A DNA stretch of 64,000 bases, from positions 310,001 through 374,000 of the forward strand of contig NZ_JACXYU010000003.1 in the NCBI RefSeq assembly GCF_014779715.1, written 5' to 3'. Made by a program: the position numbers and the translations under genes. Below, piece after piece: positions 26,036 to 34,668 of this stretch (positions are counted from its first letter, which is position 1; each line of letters opens with the position of its first letter). This DNA comes from Streptomyces chumphonensis (GTDB lineage: Bacteria > Actinomycetota > Actinomycetes > Streptomycetales > Streptomycetaceae). A model generated the notes under the pieces. It was not told the DNA's origin. It did not search any database and worked only from the letters and a program-made list of their open reading frames with translations.

Positions 26036-26823
26036 CCGATCAGGAAGAGGTGCGCCGCTTCGCGCCGCTCGGTACCGTGCTCGTGATCATCCCGACCTAC
26101 AACGAGGTCGAGAACCTCCGCTCCGTCGTGAGCCGCACCCGGGCCGCCGTGCCCGACGCCCACGTGCTCGTCGCCGACGACAACAGCCCCGACGGCACCG
26201 GCAAGCTGGCCGACGAGCTGGCCGCCGAGGACGAGCGGGTGCGCGTCCTGCACCGGCGGGGCAAGGAGGGCCTCGGCGCCGCCTACCTGGCGGGCTTCGA
26301 GTGGGGCATGGAACACGGCTTCGGCGTCCTCGTCGAGATGGACGCCGACGGCTCCCACCAACCGGAGGAGCTGCCCCGGCTGCTCACCGCGCTGCGCCAC
26401 GCCGACCTCGTCCTCGGCTCCCGCTGGGTCCCCGGCGGCCGCGTGGTCAACTGGCCGGCCGGCCGCAAGTTCCTCTCAAGGGGTGGCAGCACCTACTCGC
26501 GCATGGTCCTCGGCATCCCCGTCCGCGACGTCACCGGCGGCTTCCGGGCCTTCCGCGCGGAGACCCTGCGCGGGCTGGGCATCGACGGCGTCTCCTCCCA
26601 GGGGTACTGCTTCCAGGTCGACCTGGCGCACCGGTCCGTGCGGGCGGGATACCACGTCGTCGAGGTCCCGATCACCTTCGTGGAGCGGGAGCTGGGCGAC
26701 AGCAAGATGAGCCGCGACATCGTGGTGGAGGCGCTGTGGCGGGTCACGGCGTGGGGTGTGCGGTCCCGGCTGACCCGGCTGGCCGAACGCAGGCACACTG
26801 GAACCCATGACCAGCCGTCGTGA
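26032..26823 (+). CDS. ppm1: Polyprenol monophosphomannose synthase Ppm1
   Basis: The 263-residue GT2 enzyme transfers mannose from GDP-mannose to polyprenol phosphate, supplying protein O-mannosylation at the membrane. It shows VLVIIPTYNEVENLRSVV, VADDNSPDGTG, GLGAAYLAGF, EMDADGSHQPEELPRL (the DxD metal site), LGSRWVPGG and DVTGGFRAFR. It lacks membrane segments of its own. The GTG at 26032 overlaps the lnt stop by four bases, and its own end overlaps the next gene by 17 bases. Confidence 0.93.
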   Translation: MTDQEEVRRFAPLGTVLVIIPTYNEVENLRSVVSRTRAAVPDAHVLVADDNSPDGTGKLADELAAEDERVRVLHRRGKEGLGAAYLAGFEWGMEHGFGVLVEMDADGSHQPEELPRLLTALRHADLVLGSRWVPGGRVVNWPAGRKFLSRGGSTYSRMVLGIPVRDVTGGFRAFRAETLRGLGIDGVSSQGYCFQVDLAHRSVRAGYHVVEVPITFVERELGDSKMSRDIVVEALWRVTAWGVRSRLTRLAERRHTGTHDQPS

Positions 26824-27424
26824 CCCCAGCCGCTACGAGCCCCCCGGGCGGGGACCCGGCGGTCCCCGGCCCCCGGGCCCGGACCGCCGCCGCTCCCGGC
26901 CGCGCACCTTCCTGCCGCTGACCGTGGCCCTGTGGGCCGTGCTGGAACTGTGGCTGCTGCTCCTGGTCGGGGACGCGGCGGGCGGCCTCACCGTCTTCCT
27001 GCTGCTGGCGGCCGGCTTCGTGCTCGGTTCCGTCGTCATCAAGCGGGCGGGGCGACGGGCGTGGAGCTCCTTGGCCGAGACCCTCCAGCAGCCCGGCGCC
27101 GGGCGGTCGGCGCCGTCGCGCTCCGGGGGCGGCAACGCGCTGGCGATGCTCGGCGGCCTGCTGCTGATGCTGCCCGGTCTGCTGTCGGACGTGGCGGGGC
27201 TGCTCTGCGTCTTCCCGCCGACGGCCGAGCTGCTGCGCCGCCGCACCGACCGCTGGCTCGACCGGCAGGCCCGCAACTCCCGACCCGGGACCCTGGGCGA
27301 CGCGCTGCACCAGGCCCAGCGCGCGGGCGAGCAGGCCCGCATGCACCGCCCGGACGGCAAGGTCGTCCCGGGCGAGGTCGTCACCCCCGAGGAAGAGCCC
27401 GACGAGGACGGTCCGCGCCGTTGA
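26807..27424 (+). CDS. fxsA: FxsA-family membrane protein
   Basis: The 205-residue protein has an Arg/Pro-rich N-terminus (about 1-33). The FxsA core has hydrophobic segments near 35-52, 58-75 and 108-135, including GLTVFLLLAAGFVLGSVVI and LLLMLPGLLSDVAGLLC. An acidic tail follows. FxsA in E. coli was found as a suppressor of F-plasmid exclusion by phage T7; its normal role is unknown. It is the third gene of the overlapping lnt-ppm1-fxsA unit. Confidence 0.9.
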   Translation: MTSRRDPSRYEPPGRGPGGPRPPGPDRRRSRPRTFLPLTVALWAVLELWLLLLVGDAAGGLTVFLLLAAGFVLGSVVIKRAGRRAWSSLAETLQQPGAGRSAPSRSGGGNALAMLGGLLLMLPGLLSDVAGLLCVFPPTAELLRRRTDRWLDRQARNSRPGTLGDALHQAQRAGEQARMHRPDGKVVPGEVVTPEEEPDEDGPRR

Positions 27425-27502
27425 GGCGGTGGCACGGCTCCCGCACCGGACGGGGACCGCGCACCGGCGGGGGGAGTGCACGCCGGGGGCGGGCGCACGA
27501 CA

Positions 27503-27558
27503 ACGGCGCGGGAGCCTGGGCCGCCATCCGTGGATGACGCTCCAGGCCCCCGCGCCGT
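27503..27558. terminator. Bidirectional hairpin terminator between fxsA and rbpA
   Basis: A 17-base stem with one mismatch pairs 27503-27519 with 27542-27558 (ACGGCGCGGG... with ...CCCGCGCCGT). It encloses a 22-base loop and sits between convergent genes. Confidence 0.8.
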
Positions 27559-27604
27559 CGAGAGGTGTCCGGCCGTCGGCCGTTCTGCCCCGGCGCCGGT
27601 CCGC

Positions 27605-27979
27605 CTACGCGGACTTGCGGCTGTCGCGCGGATGCACCGCGATGTTCATCGCACCGGAACGCAGGACCGCCAGCCGCTCGGCCAGCACCTCCTCCAGTTC
27701 CTCACGGGTACGTCGCTCCATGAGCATGTCCCAGTGCGTCCTCGCCGGCTTGGTCTTCTTCTCTTCCGGGCCCTCGCCGTCGACCAGCAGGGCCTGAGAG
27801 CCGCATACCTTGCACTCCCACTCCGGCGGGATCTCCGCCTCGACCGAGAACGGCATCTCGAACCGATGTCCGTTCTGGCATGCGTACTCCACGGCCTGGC
27901 GCGGGGCCAGGTCGATGCCGCGGTCCGTCTCGTAGCTGGTCACCACGAGTCGCGTGCCGCGAAGAGCTCGCTCACTCAT
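27605..27979 (-). CDS. rbpA: RNA polymerase-binding protein RbpA
   Basis: The 124-residue actinobacterial RNA polymerase-binding protein stabilises holoenzyme with primary sigma factors. The N-terminal tail (MSERALRGTRLVVTSYETD) is followed by the RbpA core with cysteines in YACQNGHRF and WECKVCGSQA. The basic linker (EEKKTKPARTHWDML) and the sigma-interaction helix (RRTREELEEVLAERLAVL) complete the usual layout. In S. coelicolor, rbpA (SCO1421) is a SigR target, and a perfect SigR-type promoter lies upstream here (28041-28066). Confidence 0.97.
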   Translation of the reverse strand: MSERALRGTRLVVTSYETDRGIDLAPRQAVEYACQNGHRFEMPFSVEAEIPPEWECKVCGSQALLVDGEGPEEKKTKPARTHWDMLMERRTREELEEVLAERLAVLRSGAMNIAVHPRDSRKSA

Positions 27980-28040
27980 GAATCGTGCCTCCCGGGCTTG
28001 TCGCCCACAGGACAGGTGTCGCTGTCGTCGTCATCCGGTC

Positions 28041-28066
28041 AACGTCCGGTCGGCGGTGAAGATTCC
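28041..28066 (-). promoter_or_regulatory. SigR-type promoter of rbpA (GGAAT-N18-GTT)
   Basis: On the minus strand GGAAT (28066-28062) and GTT (28043-28041) are separated by exactly 18 bases, the SigR consensus arrangement. It lies about 60-85 bases upstream of the rbpA ATG, leaving a leader of roughly 55 bases. rbpA is an established SigR-regulon gene, which supports the call. Confidence 0.88.
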
Positions 28067-28220
28067 CGTATCGGGACATGCGTCGCCCGTCGTGCCGCCC
28101 CTTGTTGTACCCGCCGTTGCCCGCTTTGTCACATCTGGGGATGGATGTCACCCGGTGTCCTTCTCCGCTGGACGCGCAGTAACGCTCCCTCCGGGCGGGC
28201 CGAAGGCGTACACTACCGCT

Positions 28221-28235
28221 CCCGCCACGGGCGGG
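28221..28235 (-). terminator. Short hairpin immediately after the MFS gene
   Basis: CCCGCC-ACG-GGCGGG directly adjoins the stop codon at 28236. It is small and has no T-run, so it may be only a weak terminator. Confidence 0.35.
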
Positions 28236-29594
28236 CTAAATCCGGCCGGGGTCCGTGTTGCCCACGGCCGCCGCCGCCCGACGCACCGGCACCCTCAGCA
28301 GCAGCACGAACCCGAGCACGAAGAAGACGACGAGCGAGATGATCGCGTCCCGGTAGCTGCCGGTCAACTGGTACGTCAGCCCGAAGACCAGCGGTCCGAG
28401 CCAGCTCGTACCCCGGTCGCTCACCTCGTACAGGGAGAAGTACTCCGCCTCCTTGCCGCGCGGTACGAGCTGGGCGAACAGCGACCGCGACAGGGCCTGC
28501 GTCCCGCCCAGCACCATGCCGATCGCGGCGGCCAGCACGAAGAACCACAGCGGCTCGCCCGAGGGCAGGAAGTAGCCGGCGGCGACCGTCCCGGTCCAGG
28601 CCACCAGGGAACCCAGGATCGTCCGTTTCGCCCCGTAGCGCTCCGCCAGACGGCCCAGGCCGAGAGCACCGAAGATCGCCAGGACCTGCACCAGCAGGAT
28701 CGCCCCGATCAGGGACTCCTGCTCCATCCCGAGTTCCTCGGAGCCGAACACGGACGCCTGGGTGATCACCGTCTGCACGCCGTCGTTGTACAGCAGGTAG
28801 GCCAGCAGGAACATCAGCGTCAGCGGGTAGCGGCGCAGCTCCCGCACCGTCTGCCCGAGCTGCCGGAACCCGCCGCCGAGCGACAGCCGCGCCCCGCGCA
28901 CCGTCCCCGGGCGCTCCCGCAGCCGTCGCAGGGGCACCAGGGTGAACACCGCCCACCACAGCCCGGCCGAGGCCAGGCAGATCCGCACGGCCGTGCCCTC
29001 CTCGACCCCCAGCGACTCGTGGCCGAGGAAGAGCGCGAGGTTCGCCACCAGGACCAGCGAACCGGCCCCGTAGCCGAAGGCCCACCCCCGTGAGGACACC
29101 GCGTCCCGCTCGTGCGGCTCGGCGATCTGCGGCAGGTAGGCGTTGTAGACGACGATCGACGCGGCGTAGGCCACGTTCGCCAGGATCAGCAGCAGCCCGC
29201 CGAGCAGGTAGCGGTCGCCGTCCAGGAAGAACATGCCCGTCGTGGCCGCCGCCCCCGTGTAGGCGAAGACGCCCAGCAGGGGCTTCTTGCGTCCCGTGCG
29301 GTCGGCCAGCGCGCCCACCACGGGCATCACCAGGACGGACAGCAGCACCGACGCGGAGATGACGTAGGCGAAGTAGGAGCCGTCACGCACCGGGATGCCC
29401 AGCGGGTGGATGTAGCCCTCCGCGTCCGCCGCGGCCTCCGCGATCTCGGTGAGGTACGGGCCGAGGAACACGGTCAGCACGCTGGTCTGGAAGACCGAGT
29501 TGGCCCAGTCGTACCAGTACCAGCCGCGCTGCTCCCTGCGCCGGCTCCCCGCGTCGTCCGAGCCCGCCGGCTCGGTCACGACCTTGGCGTCCAC
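28236..29594 (-). CDS. MFS permease of the UMF1 family
   Basis: The 452-residue membrane protein has 11-12 hydrophobic segments. It shows the UMF1/Atg22-like start WYWYDWANSVFQTSVLTVF, GALADRTGRKKPLLG between segments 2 and 3, and LGRLAERYGAKRTILG in the second half. The substrate is unknown. The GTG at 29594 has GAGGGGGA upstream and is preferred over the ATG 39 bases earlier. It follows the GDPD gene on the same strand with a 52-base gap. Confidence 0.85.
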   Translation of the reverse strand: MDAKVVTEPAGSDDAGSRRREQRGWYWYDWANSVFQTSVLTVFLGPYLTEIAEAAADAEGYIHPLGIPVRDGSYFAYVISASVLLSVLVMPVVGALADRTGRKKPLLGVFAYTGAAATTGMFFLDGDRYLLGGLLLILANVAYAASIVVYNAYLPQIAEPHERDAVSSRGWAFGYGAGSLVLVANLALFLGHESLGVEEGTAVRICLASAGLWWAVFTLVPLRRLRERPGTVRGARLSLGGGFRQLGQTVRELRRYPLTLMFLLAYLLYNDGVQTVITQASVFGSEELGMEQESLIGAILLVQVLAIFGALGLGRLAERYGAKRTILGSLVAWTGTVAAGYFLPSGEPLWFFVLAAAIGMVLGGTQALSRSLFAQLVPRGKEAEYFSLYEVSDRGTSWLGPLVFGLTYQLTGSYRDAIISLVVFFVLGFVLLLRVPVRRAAAAVGNTDPGRI

Positions 29595-29646
29595 CTGTGT
29601 CCCCCTCGTTCCCGCCGCGCGGAGCGTCCGCACGCACCGGTGGTGC

Positions 29647-30414
29647 TCACGCCGGCCAGGCGCCGCGTTCCTCCAGCACCCCGCGCAGCAGCTCCACGTG
29701 GTCGGTCATGATGCCATCCACCCCCAGATCGAGCAGCGCCCGCATGGCGTCCGCCTCGTTGACCGTCCAGACGTGCACCTGGAGCCCGAGCCGGTGCGCA
29801 CAGCGGACGAAGGCCCCGTCGACGACCGGTATCCCCGCCTGCCGCACCGGGACCTGCGCCGCCCGGGCGTCCGGGCGCGGCCGGGCGGGCAGCCCCCACG
29901 AACGCAGCCGCAGAGCCACGACGCCGCGGGTGCCCAGAGACGTGGCCAGCCGGTTGCCCGCCAGCGCCTGGGCCCGGGCCACGCGGCGCTCGTCGAAGGA
30001 GCCCACGCACACCCGGCCCCAGGCGTCCTGCTCCTGGAGGACGCGCAGCAGCGGCAGCAGCGCCCCCTCGGCCTTGACGTCGACGTTCCACCGGGTGCCG
30101 GGGAAGGCCCGGAGCAGGTCCGCGAAGAGCGGGACGGGTTCCCGCCCGCCGACGCGCGCCCGCGCCACCTCCGACCACGGGAGGTCGGCGATGGCGCCCC
30201 GGGCGTCGGTCACCCGGTCCAGGGTCGCGTCGTGGAAGGCCACCAGCCGCCCGTCGGCCGTGACGTGCACGTCCGTCTCCAGGTACCGGTAGCCGAGGTC
30301 CACGGCACGGCGGAACGCCCGTTCGGTGTTCTCCAGGCCCCCGGCGACGCCGCCCCGGTGGGCGAACGCGAAGGGGCGGGGGTGGTCGAAGTAGGGGTGG
30401 GCCGCAGTCGTCAC
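29647..30414 (-). CDS. Glycerophosphodiester phosphodiesterase (GDPD) family protein
   Basis: The 255-residue TIM-barrel enzyme has the GDPD marks FAHRGGVAGGLENTERAF (catalytic His and metal-binding Glu), YLETDVHVTADGRLVAFHD (ETD and the second His), NVDVKAEGALL, HVWTVNEADAM and LGVDGIMTDHVELL. It cleaves glycerophosphodiesters to glycerol 3-phosphate and an alcohol. The GTG at 30414 is preceded by GATACT nine bases upstream, suggesting a leaderless or nearly leaderless mRNA. No signal peptide is seen. Confidence 0.9.
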   Translation of the reverse strand: MTTAAHPYFDHPRPFAFAHRGGVAGGLENTERAFRRAVDLGYRYLETDVHVTADGRLVAFHDATLDRVTDARGAIADLPWSEVARARVGGREPVPLFADLLRAFPGTRWNVDVKAEGALLPLLRVLQEQDAWGRVCVGSFDERRVARAQALAGNRLATSLGTRGVVALRLRSWGLPARPRPDARAAQVPVRQAGIPVVDGAFVRCAHRLGLQVHVWTVNEADAMRALLDLGVDGIMTDHVELLRGVLEERGAWPA

Positions 30415-30460
30415 CGCCGCAGTATCGCGTGCCGCCGCCGACCCGCCCGACTCGGCACCC

Positions 30461-31126
30461 CTACCGGACGTCCGGTGCCACCGGAACACCGGGTGCGGCG
30501 GGCGGCCCCGGCGGCGGCCCGTCCACGGCGAAGACCCGCAGGAACCGCTGCGCCAGGGGGCCGATGGACAGCGCGTACAGCGCCGTGCCCGCCCCCACGC
30601 CACCACCGAGGAGGTAGCCGCTCACCAGGACGACCAGCTCGACGCCCGTCCGCGCCACCCGGAGGGAGACGCCGGTGCGCCGGTGCAGCCCGGTCATCAG
30701 CCCGTCCCGGGGTCCGGCACCGAACCGGGCCGCGATGTACAGGCCCGTCGCCACCCCGTTCAGCACGATGCCGGACAGCAGCAGCGGCCACCGCACCGCC
30801 AGGGCCTCCCACTGCGGCGTCAGCACCAGTGTGGCGTCCAGCGAGAGCCCGACCAGGACGACGTTGGAGACCGTCCCGAGGCCGGGCCTCTCCCGCAGGG
30901 GCAGCCACAGCAGCAGCACCAGCGCACCCGTGAGCACGGAGACGATCCCGATGGAGAGCCCGATCCTTTCGGACACGCCCTGGTGGAAGACCTCCCACGG
31001 GCTGAGGCCCAGCTCCGCGCGCACCATGAGACCCGCGCTGACGCCGTAGAGCAGGAGCCCCCCGTACAGCTGCGCCACGCGGCGTCCCAGTCGTCGTTCC
31101 CCGCCCCGCGTCCCCGTCGCCGTCAC
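30461..31126 (-). CDS. YczE-family integral membrane protein
   Basis: The 221-residue membrane protein has about five hydrophobic segments and the family start LYGGLLLYGVSAGLMVRAEL. GLSPWEVFHQGVSERIGLS and RFGAGPRDGLMTGLHRRTG follow. The GTG at 31126 has GGGAGGG upstream. YczE proteins are frequently encoded next to a MocR regulator (YczR), as here. The transported or sensed compound is unknown. Confidence 0.85.
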   Translation of the reverse strand: MTATGTRGGERRLGRRVAQLYGGLLLYGVSAGLMVRAELGLSPWEVFHQGVSERIGLSIGIVSVLTGALVLLLWLPLRERPGLGTVSNVVLVGLSLDATLVLTPQWEALAVRWPLLLSGIVLNGVATGLYIAARFGAGPRDGLMTGLHRRTGVSLRVARTGVELVVLVSGYLLGGGVGAGTALYALSIGPLAQRFLRVFAVDGPPPGPPAAPGVPVAPDVR

Positions 31127-31156
31127 TGATGGCCCTCCCTGCACTGATCGCCGAAT

Positions 31157-31167
31157 GCATGACATGC
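31157..31167. promoter_or_regulatory. Short inverted repeat GCATG-A-CATGC between yczE and its MocR regulator
   Basis: It lies midway in the 95-base divergent gap and is a candidate part of the MocR regulator's binding site. It is short enough to be chance. Confidence 0.3.
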
Positions 31168-31221
31168 TGACCGGAAGGCAAGGCCAATTCGATGTCCAAT
31201 GTGCAAGAGGTGGACCGCATC

Positions 31222-32724
31222 ATGCCCGAGTGGACCTCAGCCGTCGGCGCCCCGCAACTCGTCCGGCTCCTCGGCTCCCAACGTGCGGCCGACCGTACCG
31301 GCCGGGGCGGTCCCCCCGCCTACCGCGCCCTGGCCGACGGCGTCCGGCTGCTCGTCCTGGAGGGCCGGGTGCCCGTCGGGGCGCGGCTGCCGGCGGAGCG
31401 GGAGCTGGCGTCCGCCCTCGGCGTGAGCCGCACGACGGTGGCGGCGGCCTTCGAGGCGCTGCGCGTCGACGGGTTCCTCGCCTCACGTCGGGGCGCCGGA
31501 AGCTGGACGGCCGTCCCGGCCGGCGACCCGCTGCCCACCCGCAGCCTGGACCCGCTTCCCCCCGAGGCCGCCGGGGGCGTCATCGACCTGGCCTGCGCCG
31601 CCCTCCCGGCCCCCGAGCCGCACCTGAGCCAGGCTCTGCGGACCGCCCTGGAGGACCTGCCGCCCTACGCGCGGACGCACGGGGACTACCCGGCCGGGCT
31701 GCCCGCCCTGCGCCAGGCGATCGCCGACCGCTGCACCGCCCGGGGGCTGCCGACCATGCCCGAGCAGATCATGGTCACCACCGGGGCGATGGGCGCCGTG
31801 GCCGCGATCTGCAAGCTGCTCGTGCCGCGCGGTGAGCGCGTGGCCGTCGAGCACCCCTCCTACGCCAACGTCCTCCAGCTCATGCGCGACGCGGGCGCCC
31901 GGCTGGTCCCCGTGGCCATGGCCGACCGGCTCGCCGGCTGGGAACTGCCCGCCTGGCGCCAGACGCTCCGCGCGGCCGCACCACGCCTGGCCTACGTCGT
32001 CGCGGACTTCCACAACCCGACCGGAGCCCTGGCCGACGAGGGACGCCGCCGGGACCTGGTGTCGGCCGCCCGCACCGCCGGCACCACCCTGGTCGTCGAC
32101 GAGACGATGGCGGACCTGGCCCTGGACGAGGCCACGGCGGCCGACCAGCCCCGTCCCGTGGCGGCCTTCGACCCGGGCGGCGCCACCGTGATCACCGTCG
32201 GCTCGGCCAGCAAGGCGGTCTGGGCGGGCCTGCGGATCGGCTGGGTGCGGGCCGCCCCCGAGGTCGTCCGCAGCCTCGTCTCCGCCCGGGCCTGGGCCGA
32301 CCTCGGCAGCCCGGTCCTGGAGCAGCTCGCGGTGGCCCGGCTGCTGGCCGACGGCGGTTGGGACCGGGCCGTCGCCGTGCGCCGCGCCCAGGCCCGCGTC
32401 AACCGCGACGCGCTGGTGTCCGCCCTCGCGGAGTACCTGCCGGAGTGGGAGTTCACCGTGCCGCGCGGGGGGCTGACCCTGTGGGTGCGCACCGGCGGGC
32501 TCTCCGGCTCCCGCATCGCCGAGGCGGGGGAGCGGCTCGGCGTGCGCGTGCCCTCCGGGCCCCGGTTCGGCGTGGACGGCGCGTTCGAGGGGTACGTGCG
32601 GCTGCCGTTCACGGTCTCCGGAGCCCTGGCGAACGAGGCCGCCCAGCGCTTGGCCGCCGCCACCCGTCTGGTCGCCGGGCTGCCGCACACCGCACCGGAG
32701 ATTCCCCGCAGCTTCGTCGCCTGA
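31222..32724 (+). CDS. MocR-type regulator (GntR HTH plus aminotransferase domain), YczR-like
   Basis: The protein is about 500 residues. An N-terminal GntR wHTH (ALADGVRLLVLEGRVPVGARL, ELASALGVSRTTVAAAFEAL) joins through a short linker to a fold-type I aminotransferase domain. The PLP lysine is in TVGSASKAVWAGLRIGW, with HNPTGALADE and DETMADLALD around the cofactor. Such proteins use PLP as a regulatory ligand. The ATG at 31222 (MPEWTSAVG) matches the usual family start; an ATG 30 bases earlier is the alternative. Divergence from yczE fits the known YczR-yczE pairing. Confidence 0.88.
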   Translation: MPEWTSAVGAPQLVRLLGSQRAADRTGRGGPPAYRALADGVRLLVLEGRVPVGARLPAERELASALGVSRTTVAAAFEALRVDGFLASRRGAGSWTAVPAGDPLPTRSLDPLPPEAAGGVIDLACAALPAPEPHLSQALRTALEDLPPYARTHGDYPAGLPALRQAIADRCTARGLPTMPEQIMVTTGAMGAVAAICKLLVPRGERVAVEHPSYANVLQLMRDAGARLVPVAMADRLAGWELPAWRQTLRAAAPRLAYVVADFHNPTGALADEGRRRDLVSAARTAGTTLVVDETMADLALDEATAADQPRPVAAFDPGGATVITVGSASKAVWAGLRIGWVRAAPEVVRSLVSARAWADLGSPVLEQLAVARLLADGGWDRAVAVRRAQARVNRDALVSALAEYLPEWEFTVPRGGLTLWVRTGGLSGSRIAEAGERLGVRVPSGPRFGVDGAFEGYVRLPFTVSGALANEAAQRLAAATRLVAGLPHTAPEIPRSFVA

Positions 32725-32743
32725 CGTCCGCGCCGGGGCCGCG

Positions 32744-34333
32744 TCAGCCGTCCACCCGCGTGTCGGAACGCTGCTCGCCCTGCTGCGGAACGGCGTCCTC
32801 GGGGCGCGGTTCCCGCGCGGAGGCGTCGATCTCCTCCACCCCGACCACGGGCGGGGGCAGCAGCTCCCGCACGGCCTCGCGATGCGCCTCGGCGGCGAGC
32901 TCGTCGTACGGGTCCGGGGCCGCCGGGACCTGGAGGCGCAGCACCGGGCCGGAACCCAGCCGGGCGTACCCCCGGCCCGGGGGGACGTCCCGCACCGGCG
33001 TCGTCTGCGGCGGCTCGCCCAGCACGGCCCGTACCTGCTCCGGGGTGGCCGGGCCCAGCACGACCCGGGCGCGGGTGTAGGCGCGCACCACCTGGGCCAG
33101 CGCCTCGGCCCCCTCGAACTGCTCCGCCAGCGCCACCGACACCCGGGCCGAACGGCCGTGCCGCAGCGCCACCTGCAGCAGTTCCTGCGGGTCGCCCCGG
33201 CCCTCCCCGCGAGCCAGGTGGCTGAGCACCGCCGGGCGGTCCACCAGCACCCACAGCGGTCGGCGCACCGTGTCGGGCACGGGCCGGCCGCCCTCCCGGG
33301 CGTGCACCGCCGCCAGCAGCCGGCGCTCGGTCTCGTGGGCGGCCCACTGCAGGGAGGCGAGGGCCCCCACGAGGGTCGTCTCCACCGAGAGCACCCCGCG
33401 CCGGCCCGTCAGGCAGGCGTACTCACCACTGCCCGAACCGTCGACGACCAGGACGTCGCCGTGCTGGAGGGCCTGCAGCGCCACCGACCGCAGCAGCGTC
33501 GTCGTACCGGCGCCGGGCTGCCCGAGCGCCAGCAGGTGGGGCTCGGTCGACCGGGGCCCGGTCCGCCACACGACCGGGGGGACGTCCAGGGACTCGGCGC
33601 CGTCCAGCACCGGCAGCGTTCGCTGCACGGCCTCCGCGTCGGTGAACCCCAGCACCATCTCGCCGGGCGTGACGACGAAACGCTGGACGACCAGGTCCGG
33701 GGGGAGCGGGTCCAGCGCGGTGACCCGCAGCTCGTTGCCCTCCTCGTCCCAGTCGAAGCGCAGCTCCCGGGAGCGGCCGATCTTGGCGCACAGCAGCCGC
33801 TGCACGCGCAGGCGCGGCTCCGTCTCGCCGTCCGGGAAGCAGGGCGGATAGCGCAGCACCAGCCGGGTCGGCCGGCCGTCGCCGTCGAACGCGTACGAGG
33901 TGAAGGCGCGCTCCCAGGAACCGTCGGGCGCGTACAGGGGCTCCGGGTGCGGGTCGTCGGGGACGGCCAGGCAGGGCACCAGCGCCTCGTACAGCGTCTG
34001 GAGGCGGGCGGCCCGCTCCTCCGCGTCCGGCCCGGGCTCGGCCTCCTCGGCCTCCTTGGGCGGACGCCCGAACCAGGCGCACGCGCCCACGGCGCCCGCC
34101 GCCGCGAGCCAGGGGCCGTACGGCACGACCCACAGCAGCGCGGCGCAGGCGCCGGCCAGGAACAGGGCCGGGCCGCGCTGCTCCCGCGCGGTGCCCTCCC
34201 ACCAGCGCCGGCCGGCGGCGGTGAGCCGGGCGGCTCCGCGTCCCAGCACGATCAGCGGGTGGGCCACGTCGGCCGCGCCGTACCCGAGCGTGCGGACCGC
34301 GAGGCGTCCCTGTGTGAGGGTGCGCCAGGCCAC
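32744..34333 (-). CDS. FtsK/TraB-like membrane ATPase
   Basis: The 529-residue protein has two hydrophobic segments near residues 50-85. It has a nucleotide-binding region with Walker A-like LGQPGAGTTTLLRS near 265-278 and a Walker B-like strand PLWVLVDRPAVL. A C-terminal segment follows (RVSVALAEQFEGAEAL, RVVLGPATPEQVRAVLG). The layout resembles FtsK/TraB DNA-pumping or conjugation-type ATPases, but it is shorter and lacks an obvious gamma domain. It is encoded just before two related 64-residue membrane proteins on the same strand, recalling plasmid tra-spd gene groups. A chromosomal role is unknown. Confidence 0.7.
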   Translation of the reverse strand: MAWRTLTQGRLAVRTLGYGAADVAHPLIVLGRGAARLTAAGRRWWEGTAREQRGPALFLAGACAALLWVVPYGPWLAAAGAVGACAWFGRPPKEAEEAEPGPDAEERAARLQTLYEALVPCLAVPDDPHPEPLYAPDGSWERAFTSYAFDGDGRPTRLVLRYPPCFPDGETEPRLRVQRLLCAKIGRSRELRFDWDEEGNELRVTALDPLPPDLVVQRFVVTPGEMVLGFTDAEAVQRTLPVLDGAESLDVPPVVWRTGPRSTEPHLLALGQPGAGTTTLLRSVALQALQHGDVLVVDGSGSGEYACLTGRRGVLSVETTLVGALASLQWAAHETERRLLAAVHAREGGRPVPDTVRRPLWVLVDRPAVLSHLARGEGRGDPQELLQVALRHGRSARVSVALAEQFEGAEALAQVVRAYTRARVVLGPATPEQVRAVLGEPPQTTPVRDVPPGRGYARLGSGPVLRLQVPAAPDPYDELAAEAHREAVRELLPPPVVGVEEIDASAREPRPEDAVPQQGEQRSDTRVDG

Positions 34334-34527
34334 TAGAGGGTGATCCCGCCCAGCAGGCTGGCCAGTTTGTCGCTGCCCGCCTGGATGCCGGGCCCGACGG
34401 CCGTTCCGGACAGGTAGAAACCGAAGAGGGCGCAGACGGCGGCGTGCGACGGCTTCAGCTCGCCCTTGCGGAAGAGCAGGAAGCCGATCACCCCGAAGAG
34501 GACGACGCCGGAGATCGACAGGACCAT
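34333..34527 (-). CDS. 64-residue membrane protein, Spd-like, copy 1
   Basis: The N-terminal hydrophobic segment (LSISGVVLFGVIGFLLF) is followed by RKGELKPSHAAVCALFGFYL and a Gly-rich end. It is clearly paralogous to the protein at 34669-34863 (RKGxLKxSHAxVCALFGFYL, then PGIxAG). The ATG at 34527 has CAGGAG upstream. Its stop overlaps the first base of the FtsK-like gene's start region, so the two are co-expressed. Similar small proteins occur near conjugation-like ATPases in Streptomyces. No function is established. Confidence 0.75.
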   Translation of the reverse strand: MVLSISGVVLFGVIGFLLFRKGELKPSHAAVCALFGFYLSGTAVGPGIQAGSDKLASLLGGITL

Positions 34528-34668
34528 GAACGCTCCTGGTGTGAGGGTGCGGTCACCATGCGTCACACCAGCATCACAGAGGGACGGAGCGGGCGATACA
34601 GGCAATCAGGTGATTTAACGGATCGTAAGATCGCATAAGGGTGGACCATGCCCCACCGGCGGGGCTGT

